Source: Rhabditoides inermis (Eukaryota > Nematoda > Chromadorea > Rhabditida > Rhabditidae). Taken from it: a stretch of 64,000 nucleotides of DNA. The notes beneath the pieces are model-generated. The model saw only the letters and a program-made list of their open reading frames with translations, had not been told where the DNA came from and ran no database searches. The stretch's first letter is position 1; each line of letters begins with the position of its first letter. Below, piece by piece: positions 24,783 through 36,238 of this stretch. A program made the position numbers and the translations under genes. The DNA is taken from assembly GCA_963966185.1 (NCBI GenBank), contig CAWZYM010000448.1, positions 114,922 to 178,921 of the forward strand, given 5' to 3'.

Positions 24783-25545
24783 GGTCGCCGCAAGCTCTCG
24801 AGAAGAAGAAATCACTAGACTAGACATCCCAACCCCGCTTAAATTATTAGTATTAGTAACAATGAGAGATTAAATGTGATATGCGTTGTTTTCTCTACAT
24901 CGAAGGGGTGGTGAATACATCCTTACACCAAAGTGCCTTCTGCGAACATTTCCACGGGAATGAGGGAGAGAGAGAGGGAGATATATTTCTCACCCACTGT
25001 CCTCTCTCCCACCGATATTTTCAATCGATCTATCCAATTGACTATCGTCGGTTGACTGAAATGCGTGTCAGATACCCCGGAAAGTCGAATGACAACATGT
25101 TCTGTTGTGTGAGTTCTCCCTTGTCCAGCCTCCCTGCCGCCGCACAGCGTTCATTTTGCGCCAGTTTGTGTTGTTGACAGATGGGGTGAGTGGACGAAAC
25201 CCAGTCGGGAGTGGGAGGTGTCCGATGCACCGGAAAGACTTCTTTGATTCGGTTGCGGCTCCTCCTATCCATTTACAGTTTGAATTGCGCGGTCTAATTT
25301 TCTACAGTAATCCGCGAAACTATAGTTTCGAATAATATTATAATCAAGATCCGTGTCTGGGGTAGTGAAAGAGAACCCGCGCCATGTAAAATCCAAATTG
25401 ATCGAGGTGTTTTGTGCAAACTACATTCACGGAATTAAAAAAGAAACGAAGATCACAAGATCAGCCGATCAAAAAGCAGTTTTATCGGCAGTGCAAAAAC
25501 AAAACAAATCTCAAAAAGAAGAAAATCTCGGTGAAAGAAAGGCAG
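24783..25545. other. intergenic between two convergent genes
   Basis: The plus-strand gene ends at 24782 and the minus-strand reductase at 25546. AT-rich sequence and a short GA run lie between them. The Lys-rich frame at 25353-25604 overlaps the last reductase exon on the other strand and is not supported. Confidence 0.5.
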
Positions 25546-26376
25546 TCAGTTGTTGCGAAGATCGTCAAACGGGAACCAGTGGTGGTGCTTGGCACTGCAA
25601 ATAAACAGGTAAACAACGAAGTAAACAAACAACACAAGTAAACAACCCACAATGAGAGCTTGACGAGGCGCATCTGCTTCCTCTCCCCACACAGGCGGGT
25701 CATCTCCTCAGAGGTGAGCTGGAAGTCGAACACATCGATGTTCTGGAAGAATAATTTTCTATATTTCTCTTAACTTTATCCCCCCCCCTCTATCACCTCT
25801 CGGATCCTCTGGGGATTGGTGGATTTGGGGATGGAGGAGAGGCCGCGTTGGATATTGAAGCGGAGAAGAATCTGAAGAAAAAAACACGACTGTAAGAGTT
25901 GTAACACAACAAAAACATATTTCAGGATAAACTGTACATGCGAAGAAGCGAAATTCGAATCTAGTTAATATTGATGTACAGTACTTGTGTTAATGTGTTA
26001 AATACGCCATGACAGTAGGCGGGCATTTCGCTAACTACGGTGCACCTCTGAACGCGACTGATCATGATGGGGGGAGGGGACATTCGAACAGGAGAAGCGC
26101 TTTGGTCGCCTCACTCTCTTCACACTCTCGCGCGCACGCGATATCTATACGCAAGTCAACTGATTTGCACGTCCAATGAGATCATAACCATCATGTCACA
26201 ACCACCCCCTATTCACCTGTGCGGGCGTCTTGTTGTACTTGCTGGACAGCTCCTTCACGTCGGGATCGTCAGACAGACAGCCGGCGGCCTTGTCTGCGTG
26301 CAGGCCTGACAAGGAGGGATGAGAGGGAGAGAGAGAGGGAGGGAGGGAGGGAGAGAGAGGGGGTGAGAGGGAGAGG

Positions 26377-26435
<59 letters not shown>

Positions 26436-27747
26436 GGCGGGAGGGAGAGAGGGAGAGAGGGGGAAGGGAATGCATGTTCACACACCAGGGTTTCCGATGG
26501 GCGTGTATGCTCCTACGGTGATTCCCCTCTGTTCGCAGAATGCGATCAGCTCCCGCTGCTGCCACGCCAGATGACACTCGATCTGGGGGCGGGCAGATAA
26601 GATAACAAACACACAGTAAACAACGAGTAGAGAGTACCTGTAGGTTCATGGGTTGGACGGTGGCGCGGTCGCAGAGGTCAGTGAGCTGCGAGAGGGAGAA
26701 GTTCGACACACCGATAGCCTGAAACGATTCCACCATGAGAGGAGGGGTAATAAGAGAGGGCACACAGTAACTGTCTCTTCATTGAATAAGACAGGCCGAC
26801 ATGTAGAGTTAACAAACAACATTTGAACCATACAAACATGAAAGACCCACTCTGAGTTTTCCCCTGGCATACAGCTTCTCGAGCGCCTGCCAAGTGTCGA
26901 TGAGGGGGATGGAGACAGGAACGAGGCGGCCATCCGAGAGGGAGGGAGAGAACGGAGAGTCCGGGAGGCGCTAGAACAAACACGCTCTCTCTCTCTCCTC
27001 TCTCTCCCTGAGAAAGGTTTCATGAAGTGTGGGCTACCTGCATGGGCATGGGTGAGTGTATGAGGTACATGTCGATGTAGTCGACCCGCAGCCACTTCAT
27101 CTGCTGCTCCACGCTCGTCAGCACATCCGCCGGGGAGTGCGCAGTGTTCGCCAGCTGCAACAGCAACGCATACTCTTCACAACCACTCCTCGCAGTCTCT
27201 CATCACAACTTGACCCTCATTGAACAGCTAACTACATGTGCCCACCTTTGTGATGAGGAACAGCTCCTCCCTCTTGACCACACCCTCGGATATGATCTTG
27301 GACAGAGCGCGACCGATAGACGCCTCATTCTAAAACAAGAAAGAGTGAACTACCGATGAGACAGAACGCCATGGAGAGAGAGAGAGAGAGAAAGAGAGAG
27401 AGATGGTACACACCTCGTATACAGCAGCAGTGTCGATGAGTCGATAACCAGCCTGGATGGCAGCCCTCAGAGCAGTCTCCAACTCCTCGTCCGATTTCGC
27501 CTAAAGAAATAGATCAATAAAACAATCCAGATATAAAAAATATATATATATATATATAATTATACAACTCATTTAGACAAAGTTATGGCATGTATGTTAT
27601 TATATCATTTGTTGAAGAAGCAGATTTAAAAACACAATATGTTAGAACAACAAAATACGCACAATAACTGAACTGCGAACTCACGTTGTAGGTACCGAGT
27701 CCGATGAGCGGTAGCTTGGCCCCCGTCGGCAGACGAGTGAACTGCAT
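25546..27747 (-). CDS. aldo/keto reductase, 11 exons, 317 aa
   Basis: NADPH-dependent cytosolic aldehyde or ketone reductase of the AKR superfamily. Exons from 5': 27685-27747, 27414-27500, 27246-27329, 27038-27154, 26851-26970, 26638-26718, 26486-26582, 26217-26305, 25797-25871, 25651-25742 and 25546-25594. They sum to 954 bases in phase. The start MQFTRLPTGAKLPLIGLGTYN follows an acceptor-like TTTCAG, compatible with trans-splicing. Catalytic tetrad residues are visible: Asp and Tyr in GYRLIDTAAVYENEASIGRAL (split between exons), Lys in LFLITK, and His in VDYIDMYLIHSPMP. The cofactor half has AIGVSNFSLSQL, QQRELIAFCEQRGI, AYTPIGNPG and SSIPKSTNPQRIRE. The C-terminus HHHWFPFDDLRNN is typical in length and position. 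Substrate cannot be told from sequence. Confidence 0.92.
26318..26463. repeat. (GA)n / GGGA low-complexity tract in a reductase intron
   Basis: About 145 bases of purine-rich simple sequence, with a pure GA core near 26381-26429, between exons 26486-26582 and 26217-26305. It produces long Ser/Leu and Arg/Glu open frames that are not genes. Confidence 0.9.
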
Positions 27748-28424
27748 CGCTGAAACGCATCTGCATGAAACGAAACGTATCAATAAAACACACGGATTGC
27801 GCAATCACTTGTTGAAATGGACTGAAGTGATGTCAGTTCGAGAACGCAAAAGAAAAAAGAGCGAAGATGCGAAAAGTGGGAGCTTATCAGTCGCCTATCA
27901 GACGGGTTATTGGGATTGTTATGGGAGTGATAAGATTAGACAGAGCGAAAACGAAACGGGTCACAGGGTCTCAAATGGAGTTGGCATTGTGGCGGCGGTG
28001 AAATGAGCTGTGTTGAAAAGGAAACACATGTGGTCAAGCGGTCACCTCTCTCCCCTCTCTCACTCACAAAATCGATATCCATGCAAACTGTCGAGTCAAA
28101 GGGATCACTCGCGCGCGAGTTTGATGAAAAATTGGAAGAGAAATTAACGGAAATTAACGTTCAAACTATGCCGTGAAAGAAATGTATGAAATGGCATATC
28201 GAGAACCAAATATTCGAAGTGCCGAATGCTCTCTCATGTTAGTGTAAGACACTGCACAGCGTGACATTTCACACATATCACATGATAATGATTTCAAAAT
28301 CACAGAGCGTCGTGTTGTGTAATACGGTAAGAAAAACATGTAATGAACATCATGATTCACGGCTACAAAAACATATTCGCACTAATTTTTATAGGGAAAC
28401 CATAGAAGGTAGTTGAGAGCGGGA
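27748..28424. other. intergenic upstream of the reductase
   Basis: It probably contains the reductase promoter on the minus strand. No coding exon, RNA gene or clear repeat is seen. Confidence 0.4.
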
Positions 28425-29300
28425 GCTAAATCACGGATACACATCTTTTTCTGGAGTGAGAGAGAAAGAGAGAGGGGGAGTGTCTGCGGGACGGAGTTGC
28501 GCCAAGGGTGGACGGTGAAGCCATGTGGATTCGATGAGAGACTGCCGAGGTTGAGCTCTTCAGAGGCATGCGACGTAGGAGTGAGTGGGAGTGGCAGCAA
28601 TGTGCAGATGTCGATGAGTGGGTGATGTGCTGCATAGATGAGAAGAGTGTTCGGTGGTCGTTCGGGTGAATCCACTTGCCTCCCACGCATAATCCAGAGG
28701 ATTGGTGCACGATCAGTGAATGGTCGGTGAATCGGCTTGGAGGAATGGTACCCCGAAGGGAATGCGGCGCGAAGAGCTGGTCAAGTACACGACACTTTGC
28801 TGCTATTTGAGTATCTTTTTCTTTTTCTTGAAGACAATCGGTGATCCATGACCATGATCCAAACGGGCTCGTCTAGAGGACTGGTCGTAATCTATCGAAT
28901 CGTATTTTCGACTATAAAAGGTTTAATTCCAAAATAAAATACAACATTCGCTATACGCTATACGCGGCAACAGTGCGTAGCGTGAGATGGCTGATTTCGA
29001 ATTAGCATGCGCGGACTGAATGGGAGAGGTAGAGGGGCGCTGCGCACTCCATTCCACCTCTACAGACTACGTGCAAGTCGAAAGGCTGTACATCCAGGAG
29101 GGCAGGCATGCCGAACCAAAAGACGCGCAGGTACGAGAGTGTGGTTGGTGACAACTTGTTTGTGAATATAGTGACTACTACCTGTCGAATGACCCCTTGC
29201 GACCATTTCCAACCGAATGGACAGAATGGAGACAAAGCCCCTCGAGTCTCTGTTGAGCTACAGAGTCATAACGATGAATCGATCTATGCAACTGAATAAT
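28425..29300. mobile_element. dispersed repeat, copy A
   Basis: Sequence shared with 40740-42030 in the same orientation. Matching blocks include GGTGGACGGTGAAGCCATGTGG (28506 and 41051), ACACGACACTTTGCTGCTATTTGA (28789 and 41370), GGTGATCCATGACCATGATCC (28840 and 41432) and GAGATGGCTGATTTCGAATTAGC (28983 and 41758). No long open frame or family motif is seen, so I call it a non-autonomous element or a fragment. Small insertions and deletions separate the two copies. Confidence 0.75.
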
Positions 29301-30284
29301 CGAATATCTTTCGTCCACCCATGGATTATTCATGAGCGTAGACGATAGGGCTTGGCTTGGGATACAACTGAACAAATCAACAGGTTACTGTTTAGTGTAC
29401 GGTAGTGTCGCATTTTGTAGTGTTTCGTTGTGCACTGACTCAGCGATAGGAGAACTGGTCGAGTGAGCAGTGTCGAAACTGGTTTTATTACCTTTGAATG
29501 TTGTTTTTGTTTTGTGTTTTTTCTATGATTGAGTACTATTGTCTTCAAGCTTATGTTTTATCATTCATTGGCGCGTATCAAGCCTCCCGGCTTCGCAAAC
29601 GATTGTTTTGTATTTCAAGTTTCGCGTATTTTGTTTGATTAGTGGCATCTATCTCATATATAATTATGTTTTTTCTGAGTTTTGCCGTGTATCGTATTCT
29701 TGTTTCAGGCAACTGCCTCGCTCGTCTCGATGACTTGTGCGTGTTGCGGCGATGTGCGCACGAGTATGGAAATGAACACGGTTAGTGACTCTCATCATTG
29801 TTTACCGTTTTCTAAGCTGATCGCCTATTAAGTAACATCGGTATACATAGTTGTTTGTGTGCGTGTGTCTGTATTCCACGCGTAAATGTACAACGATCGC
29901 TGGTTCGTTTGTTTTAAGACCGTACTTACGGTCTTACGCGCGCTAGAATCGGCAAGAGGCGACTTACACGTTAGAGAAAGTGTTAGAGAAAGGTATCTTA
30001 GAACCTTTGCAAGAACAACGTAATCGTGATAGATGTTATCAGGATGTTATAAAATCGTTACGTTTCGATTTTGGTATAGCTAGTTTTTCTCGTAAGCGAG
30101 ATACGTGCGCGCGCCCCTGAGCTCGGGCTACTCAAACCGATTTTCCACCGGTCGTATGCCATGTCGTAACACAGACCGTGGCGGCGTTACGAATCTGCTG
30201 TCAAAGAGAGGGGGTATGCCAGTGGCGGCATCGCGAGTCGACTCGACTCGCACTCTCCACTACCCCCTTTCTTGGCCAGATCGC
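29301..30284. other. non-coding or unassigned stretch
   Basis: Contains a 40-base segment (29318-29350, CCCATGGATTATTCATGAGCG...) that recurs with changes at 33268-33300 and 33648-33680, so it is repeat-derived. A plus frame near 29730-29778 (TCACCGDVRT-like with a GTTAGT donor) could be an exon but has no partner. I assign no gene. Confidence 0.35.
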
Positions 30285-31588
30285 ACCGGCTGAACTCAAT
30301 CTGGCACCAAATAGGCGGATTTCGAAAATTCAAATTGATCATATCTCCTTCCAATCAAAAGATAACCCAATACAATCACATATGTACAGTCTTCTAATAA
30401 TGAGATCTACAACATGGGACCATTTCTGACAAGTTATCTTGAAAATGACATGTTTTTACTGTTTTTGAACTTCTTTTGAATGATTCAGTTTTATTTTTTA
30501 ATGTATGTTATTTGGAATTGTAAAGTGGTTCTTTTTTCATCGTTAATTCATGTACTAGAATACAATCGTGAGCATATTTCTCACGAAGTCACGTGTATAA
30601 GGAATTAGTGTGGCTACCGTAACCGTAGCCTGTCTGTCCTCTGTTACCGTAGGCTACGGTACTATCACCGTATCAACAACGAGCCTCACTGCATACCCTG
30701 AGGTATTGCTACGATATGCGAATCCAATTATCAAGATCATGTGCGTGGTGATTGGTGAAGGCATAAAAGGACTCACTGCGACACATACTATAATCACAAT
30801 GTCAACTCCTACTGTACCCCCTCACCTCCATATTCCTACCCACAATCTCCTATCTTCTTCTCAGAAGAAGAGATATATTATCATCTACCCATCCGTGAAG
30901 AACCCCGGCGACTGTATTCAGTTCCGGTACTACCGAGGAAACCAGAATGGAGCGCGCTATCGTTGCAATGATTGCTCCAAGGTAAGCAATAGGAGGACAC
31001 AGGTAAGCAAATGCTCCAAGGTAAGCAAAATCCATCGACGACTTGATGAGGTTTCTCCGCGCAGAGGTCCTCAACGTGTTCAGGCAGTCCTCCGGCTGGC
31101 TGCACCGCCACATCCCGCCGCACTCCAACACTCGGGCCAAGCGCATCGCCATTCTCGTCAACATCGCCAACAGGCAGCGTCAGTTTGTCGCCCTCACTTC
31201 CCAGTCTTGCACTCGCGTTCGTCTTCTCACCTTCCTCGACTATATGACTCGTTTCCAGAAATCTACCACCAAGTAGACTTATATTATTGTACATATTGTT
31301 GTTTTGTATTGTTGTTTTGTTTTGTTTCTTGTTATGTCTTGTTGTTTATCATAGGCATTTATACTGGCTGAATTCACCTTTGTTGAATACTTGAAATAAA
31401 GTTGAAATAAATTTTAGAGATGTTCATTTTGAGAGATCACTGATCGAAAATGGTCCCATGTTGTAGATCTCATGATTAGAAGACTGTACATATGTGATTG
31501 TATGGGGTTATCTTTTGATTGGACAGAGATATGATCAATTTAAATTTTTGAAGTTCGCCTATTTGGTGCCAGATTGAGTTCAGCCGGT
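30285..31588. mobile_element. 1.3 kb element with terminal inverted repeats of about 143 bases
   Basis: The segment 30285-30428 (ACCGGCTGAACTCAATCTGG ... ACAACATGGGACCATTT) occurs as its reverse complement at 31444-31588 with roughly 90% identity by eye. Both outer ends begin ACCGGCTGAAC. The structure fits a DNA transposon, but no transposase motif or target-site duplication could be confirmed. The interior has coding-like sequence (next entry) and an AATAAA at 31395. Confidence 0.75.
30865..31276 (+). CDS. possible cargo reading frames inside the inverted-repeat element
   Basis: Exon-like 30865-30981 lies between a CTCAG acceptor and a GTAAGC donor, is 39 codons long, and reads KKRYIIIYPSVKNPGDCIQF then RYYRGNQNGARYRCNDCSK. 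The CxxC after Tyr/Arg-rich sequence could be half a zinc finger. A second, GC-rich frame, open from about 31046 to the stop at 31274-31276, reads EVLNVFRQSSGWLHRHIPPH and ends LLTFLDYMTRFQKSTTK. The phase between the two does not match through the best acceptor (31064), so they may be separate or one may be decayed. I recognise neither family. Confidence 0.35.
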
Positions 31589-32146
31589 AGGGGAGAGTGA
31601 GTTTACGACAGGGAGTATGGTCCCTCACTCTCCCCCACCACCCTATACCCCCGACACTCTGCACTCTAACAGGCCCCGCCCCCTGTGACAGACATATAGA
31701 GGGTTACGATATGGTATGTAATCTTTTCCACCCCGACCACACAGAACTTGCTGTCTTGCCTAAATTTGGGCAGCACCGCGACATGTATCGTTACTAACAG
31801 GTACTCTTGCTGATATAAACACCCATTCTTTATTTGGTAAGAATATGCAAATTTTGAAATTTGCCTATTTCATGCAAATTGTGTTCGACCGCACTGTCGC
31901 TACCTATTCTAACCAGACAGTCATAGTTATGTTCAAAAACATAGATGGTTGAAACACACCGACGAGTTCTGTAAAGTCGGGGTGGAAAATCGGGTTGAGA
32001 TTGGGACGCTAGTCACCCGTTGACTGTTCGTTTTCAGAGGGAGGAGGGGCGCACTTCCGCTCCCGGCAGACAGAATGTACTTTCCACCACAGCTGGGAAT
32101 CACGAATCACACACTTGCCAATTGAATCGAGCGATCTCGCCGCAGT

Positions 32147-32222
32147 GCGCGGTAGTGTAGTGGATAGAGTGTGGTGGTGGGAAGCGTCTACCGACTTGAT
32201 CGTCGGGGGTCGAGTCAGGGAA
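32147..32222 (+). repeat. possible tRNA-derived SINE head (A and B boxes)
   Basis: TAGTGTAGTGG at 32153-32163 fits the RNA polymerase III A-box consensus TRGYNNANNGG. GGGTCGAGTCA at 32207-32217 is close to the B-box GGTTCGANNCC. The 43-base spacing is within the range for tRNA genes. The intervening sequence does not fold into a normal tRNA cloverleaf by eye, so this is more likely a SINE or chance than a tRNA gene. Confidence 0.35.
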
Positions 32223-33270
32223 AGGGCAAAAAGTTCTGGGTGTTTCCAATGCGGCCGTATTTTCGAGCTGTTTAAATTGCACCCTACCGTGTATTCGAAG
32301 GTTGATAGTTCGAATACTTTTATGGTATAATTGAAACTGTATGTCAATGCTCAATTTCGCATTGCGATTCGTGGTTGTCAAGAAGGCAAGCTGCAGGCGC
32401 AGGCGGAGTCTACTCGTCTATGCAGTATTCAGGTCATGTTTTATGCATTGTTTGGGAGTTTATCTATATCTTTCCGGTGAAGCGATTACCGTCACTACGC
32501 GGAGGATTCGGAGGTTCAATGGGAGTTTCAAGGTTCAAGTATCGGCCGATGCACTATAAGCAGACTCGCGCTGTATGGTAACCTCACGAACAATAAATAA
32601 TGTTTATCTGATACGAAGGCGATACATATGATACCATAATATTCAATAGGTAAAGGTGGTTGCTGGGGTGGTAGGCGCCTCGAAGGCCGGCTTGTCTAGC
32701 GAGAGTCAGTCTACTCATACTGGAGAAACATACCCTGTGCCTCTCGGGACATACTCACGGTCCTCTCGGGGCATCGGGGAACACGGCTTTTCCTCTTGGG
32801 ACAACAGCGGGGAACGGCGGTAAATTGGCGACGATTGGAACACGGTTCTTTTCGGGAGGTAGACTGTGGGAAGCGAAGACGAAGACGATGAAGGAGAGTA
32901 TCAAACAGTAGTTACTGTATATTGTATAATGTGCTTTACTGTAGGTTACTGTACTCGATATTCATGTCACTGTGTATATCTCGCACTTCTCGCAAATATC
33001 ATCCTGTATGGTGCATATTTTTGGAGTCGGCTGACTACATTTTGCCAAGGATGCGAGCTCTCGGCGCGAGAGCTGTCGCTACAACTGAACTAGTCTCGGT
33101 GTGGGACGGGTGGTTGACTGAGTATCACTAGATCACTGCGGTGTTGCGTTGTTGAGTGTGTGGGATTTGTGGGTGAGGTGAGACACGCCATGCGCGGCAT
33201 GTTTCGAATTTCGATTAATGTCTGAAGAGTGTGGGAAAAAAGAAACAGTAGCAACGCGAGTCGCGACACC

Positions 33271-33781
33271 ATGGAGAATTCATGAGCACAGACGACTGGA
33301 GGCGTGACATGTGGAGGCGGGATGAAAGGGGCGTGACTAAAGAAGCGGAACGAGTCTTGACTGAACGGGACAGCATCTTTCTTTCAATACCAGTCGGAGT
33401 CGCGCCTACGGCGCTCCTCCTCCTGGTGATAGTGGGCGGGGCTTGAAAATAGTGCAAACCCGGCGCGTCTCACATGCTAGCTACGACCTGGGGTATTTAG
33501 AGAGCGCCGCATCAGCGTCACTTACAGACAGACGGACATTGCGTTTTCTATATATTAGGATTCCGACTGTTGCATTCCCATTCATCGATGACACTTGTCT
33601 TCTGTATCATACCATTGGTTGGCGAACATGTCGATTACTTATCGTCTACCCATGGATGATTCATGATCGCAGACGATAGGGGCGTTGCTTGGGTAGGCGG
33701 AAGGATTCGACGTGTGACATGTGGAGGCGGGATGAAAGGGGCGTGGCTAAAGATGGCGGAACGAATCTTGACGGAACGGGA
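33271..33781. repeat. direct duplication, 33271-33372 and 33651-33781
   Basis: Both copies share GACATGTGGAGGCGGGATGAAAGGGGCGTG and a following GCGGAACGA.TCTTGAC.GAACGGGAC. The second copy has about 30 extra bases near its start. The left end (CATGGA.GATTCATGA.C.CAGACGA) also occurs at 29322. They are short non-coding repeat copies. Confidence 0.7.
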
Positions 33782-34479
33782 CCGCCATATGCATAGACGG
33801 CATTTGTCTTTTGTGTCATACCATTGAACCAATATTGACGCAGATGTCGTTAATCGATCGATTACTATATACAATATACCTGACAAATGAGCAGAAAAGG
33901 TGAGATTGAACTTTTTTTTGGAAGAGAGCGAGAGAACGAGAGTTAATTCACGAGTTAAATTCACTTACCTAGTATGATGTGACTGATGAACTGAACGGGG
34001 CTAGTTTCTTATCTAAAACTTGTTTTGTATTGCAGATGCCGGGTGGGATGGTGGTCAGCTCTCTACGGGCTTCCCGTGTACGATCAGCTGATGAACTAGG
34101 ACGTGTGGGACGTGTTCAGGGAGGAGTCGCGTACTGAGAGGGTGTGTCGATGCGGGTAAATGGTGTCTAGAAAATATACCCCGGTATGGCTATTTTCTCG
34201 GTCGATTCAGACACAAACCAGACAATGAGAAAAAAGTCCAATATGACATTTTTATGTTTTAACAGGTACAGGGGCGCATTCTGGGGGTAATTTCCCGGAA
34301 GAAAATCACTGATATCGGATCGACAATATGTTGGTTTTTTTCCAGAGGTTCATTCTCTCGATGTTTGAAAGTTTTTGGTTGAGTTTGAACAAACGTATCT
34401 CTGAATTATCAAATCAAATCAAATGTTTATCCAGAATCGCATATTCATGTACATATTGAATGCATGAGAGATGGTTTGG

Positions 34480-36129
34480 TTAGCGCTGGGAAATGAGATC
34501 GTTCCATTTTCGGCGGTCGTTGGTCACTGTCCGTCTCCACTCTTTGCGTGCATCTTTCTTCGGTAAATCTAAGACATCTGCGAAGTCGTCTTCCCACTCC
34601 TTGTACGGTCGTCCAGGTCGGCCAGTTTTCTTGGGGATCCAGTTGACCGTAGCCTTTGCCCATCGATGGCCGTCAGTATTGAAGAGTCGTTCCGTGAACT
34701 TCCATTTCCGGTGTCGTACTTCTTGCAGAACATCTCGTAGTCGAGTCATCTGCCGAATGGTGCTGCTCCGGATCCGGTCGTATAGAGAAACTCCTAGCAT
34801 CTGACGCTCCATCTTCCGCTGCGCAGTCCGTAGTCGCTCGTCTTGGGGGAGACTCCATGTCTCACATCCGTACGTCAAACAGGGGAGTACTCCGGCGCGA
34901 AAGACCTTTCTGCGGAGTCGCATCGGAGCTCGTCGTAGTGTCAAGAAGTGCTTGTGTCGTTGGAACGCGGCCCAGCCACTCTGGATGCGGCGGGTGATCT
35001 CGTCCACGTCGTTCTTCTGACAGCTCAGCAACCTCCCGAGGTAGTTGAACTCGTCCACGTAGTCAATCCTCGTTCCGTCGAGGGTGATCTCCGTCTTGTG
35101 GGCATTCGTCATCACCATCGTCTTCTTTCTGTTCACCTCCAGTCCGTACTTCTTGCTCTCCTCGGCAATGTCCTTGAGCATCCTTTCTGCCGCCTGTGCA
35201 GATTTCGCGAAGACAGCCACGTCATCTGCATAGGCGAGGTGTGTCAGCTTCTTTCCGTCGATGTCAAAGCCGGCGCCGCTGTACTTGAATTCCAATCCCT
35301 TGTACACCTTCGCAAGAACATTGTTGAAGATGTAGGGCGAGAGGGGACAGCCTTGCCGAGCTCCTTTTTAGATCGTGATGTCAGCCTTCGAATGTCGTAG
35401 TGTCACTCGCGTCTTTCCAGTAGATCGCCTGCATCAGCCGTATGTAGCTCGCTTCCATGTCGTCTTCTGCCAGAGAGGTCCATGCGTCGTCGAACTCCAC
35501 ACTGTCATACGCCTTCTTGTAGTCGACGAAGATTATGTAGAGCTGCAGGTTGTAGCGGTGCGCACGGTAGATCATCTCTCGGCAGGCAAGGATTTGATCA
35601 GCACACGAGTATCCTTTGCGGAAGCCCGCTTGCTCCGGCGGTTGGTGGTCCTCCAGGGTCTTCTGTGTTCGTGCGAGAATGCACTTGACGAGCAGCTTCA
35701 GGATAGTAGAAGAGACAGCCACTGGTCGGTAATTGCCAATGTCCTGTCGCCCTTCTTGAAGAAAAGAGAGATGATCGAGTCGGCCATTCCCTCCGCCACT
35801 TCTCCTCCCTCCAAACAGCGGTTGAACAACGAGACGATCATCTCGAGCAGCGCGTCCGGTGAGTGAAGTAGCATCTCCGTGGACACGTAATCGGGGCCGG
35901 AAGAGACATTCCTTTTCATGGCGATCAGGACGCTCCTCACTTCCTCCAGTGTGAACGGGTCGGGTAGCGAGTTGACAGAGACGACAGGGGCGAGGGCGCG
36001 AACAGTAGAGTAGAGCTTGTTGTAGTTGTAGAAGTCAGTGATGATCTTCTCAACTTCACGTGGGTCCGCCGTAGATGACGAACCGTCCAGAGTCTTCAGT
36101 CGGCCTGTCACTTGTCGAGTCGTCTCCAT
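34480..36129 (-). pseudogene. RTE reverse transcriptase, frameshifted
   Basis: Three separate minus frames make up the domain: 35698-36129 (IITDFYNYNKLYSTVRAL; LFNRCLEGGEVAEGMADSII), 35381-35722 (QAGFRKGYSCADQIL; IIFVDYKKAYDSVEFDDAW) and 34480-35307 (the YADD catalytic box in LTHLAYADDVAVF, then DGTRIDYVDEFNYLGRLLS and ending KKTGRPGRPYKEW..WNDLISQR). Frame changes lie near 35740 and 35385-35310. The breaks mean this copy cannot make a full enzyme. Confidence 0.88.
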
Positions 36130-36238
36130 CTTTCGCAGAGCTTTCTTGTTTGCAATTCCTTTCCTGTAGAGCCGCAGGTGGTGCGCGGCGATATCCTCCT
36201 TGATGCTCCGGCGAAGTTCTTGATTTAGCCGGGTGATT

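Larger units (their letters stand above)
31589..34400. other. repeat-derived non-coding region
   Basis: No gene is supported. It holds a tRNA-like promoter pair (32153-32217), a direct repeat of about 100 bases (33271-33372 and 33651-33781) and AT-rich sequence. A short plus stretch after TTGCAG near 34035 reads like an exon (GRWWSALYGLPVYDQLMN) but stops at once and has no partner. Confidence 0.4.

Noticed and set aside
25353..25641. Lys-rich plus-strand small proteins
   Set aside because: A-rich sequence overlapping the last exon of the minus-strand reductase; no start context or similarity.
32147..32222. A functional tRNA gene
   Set aside because: Box A and B are present but no acceptor, D or anticodon stems pair properly.
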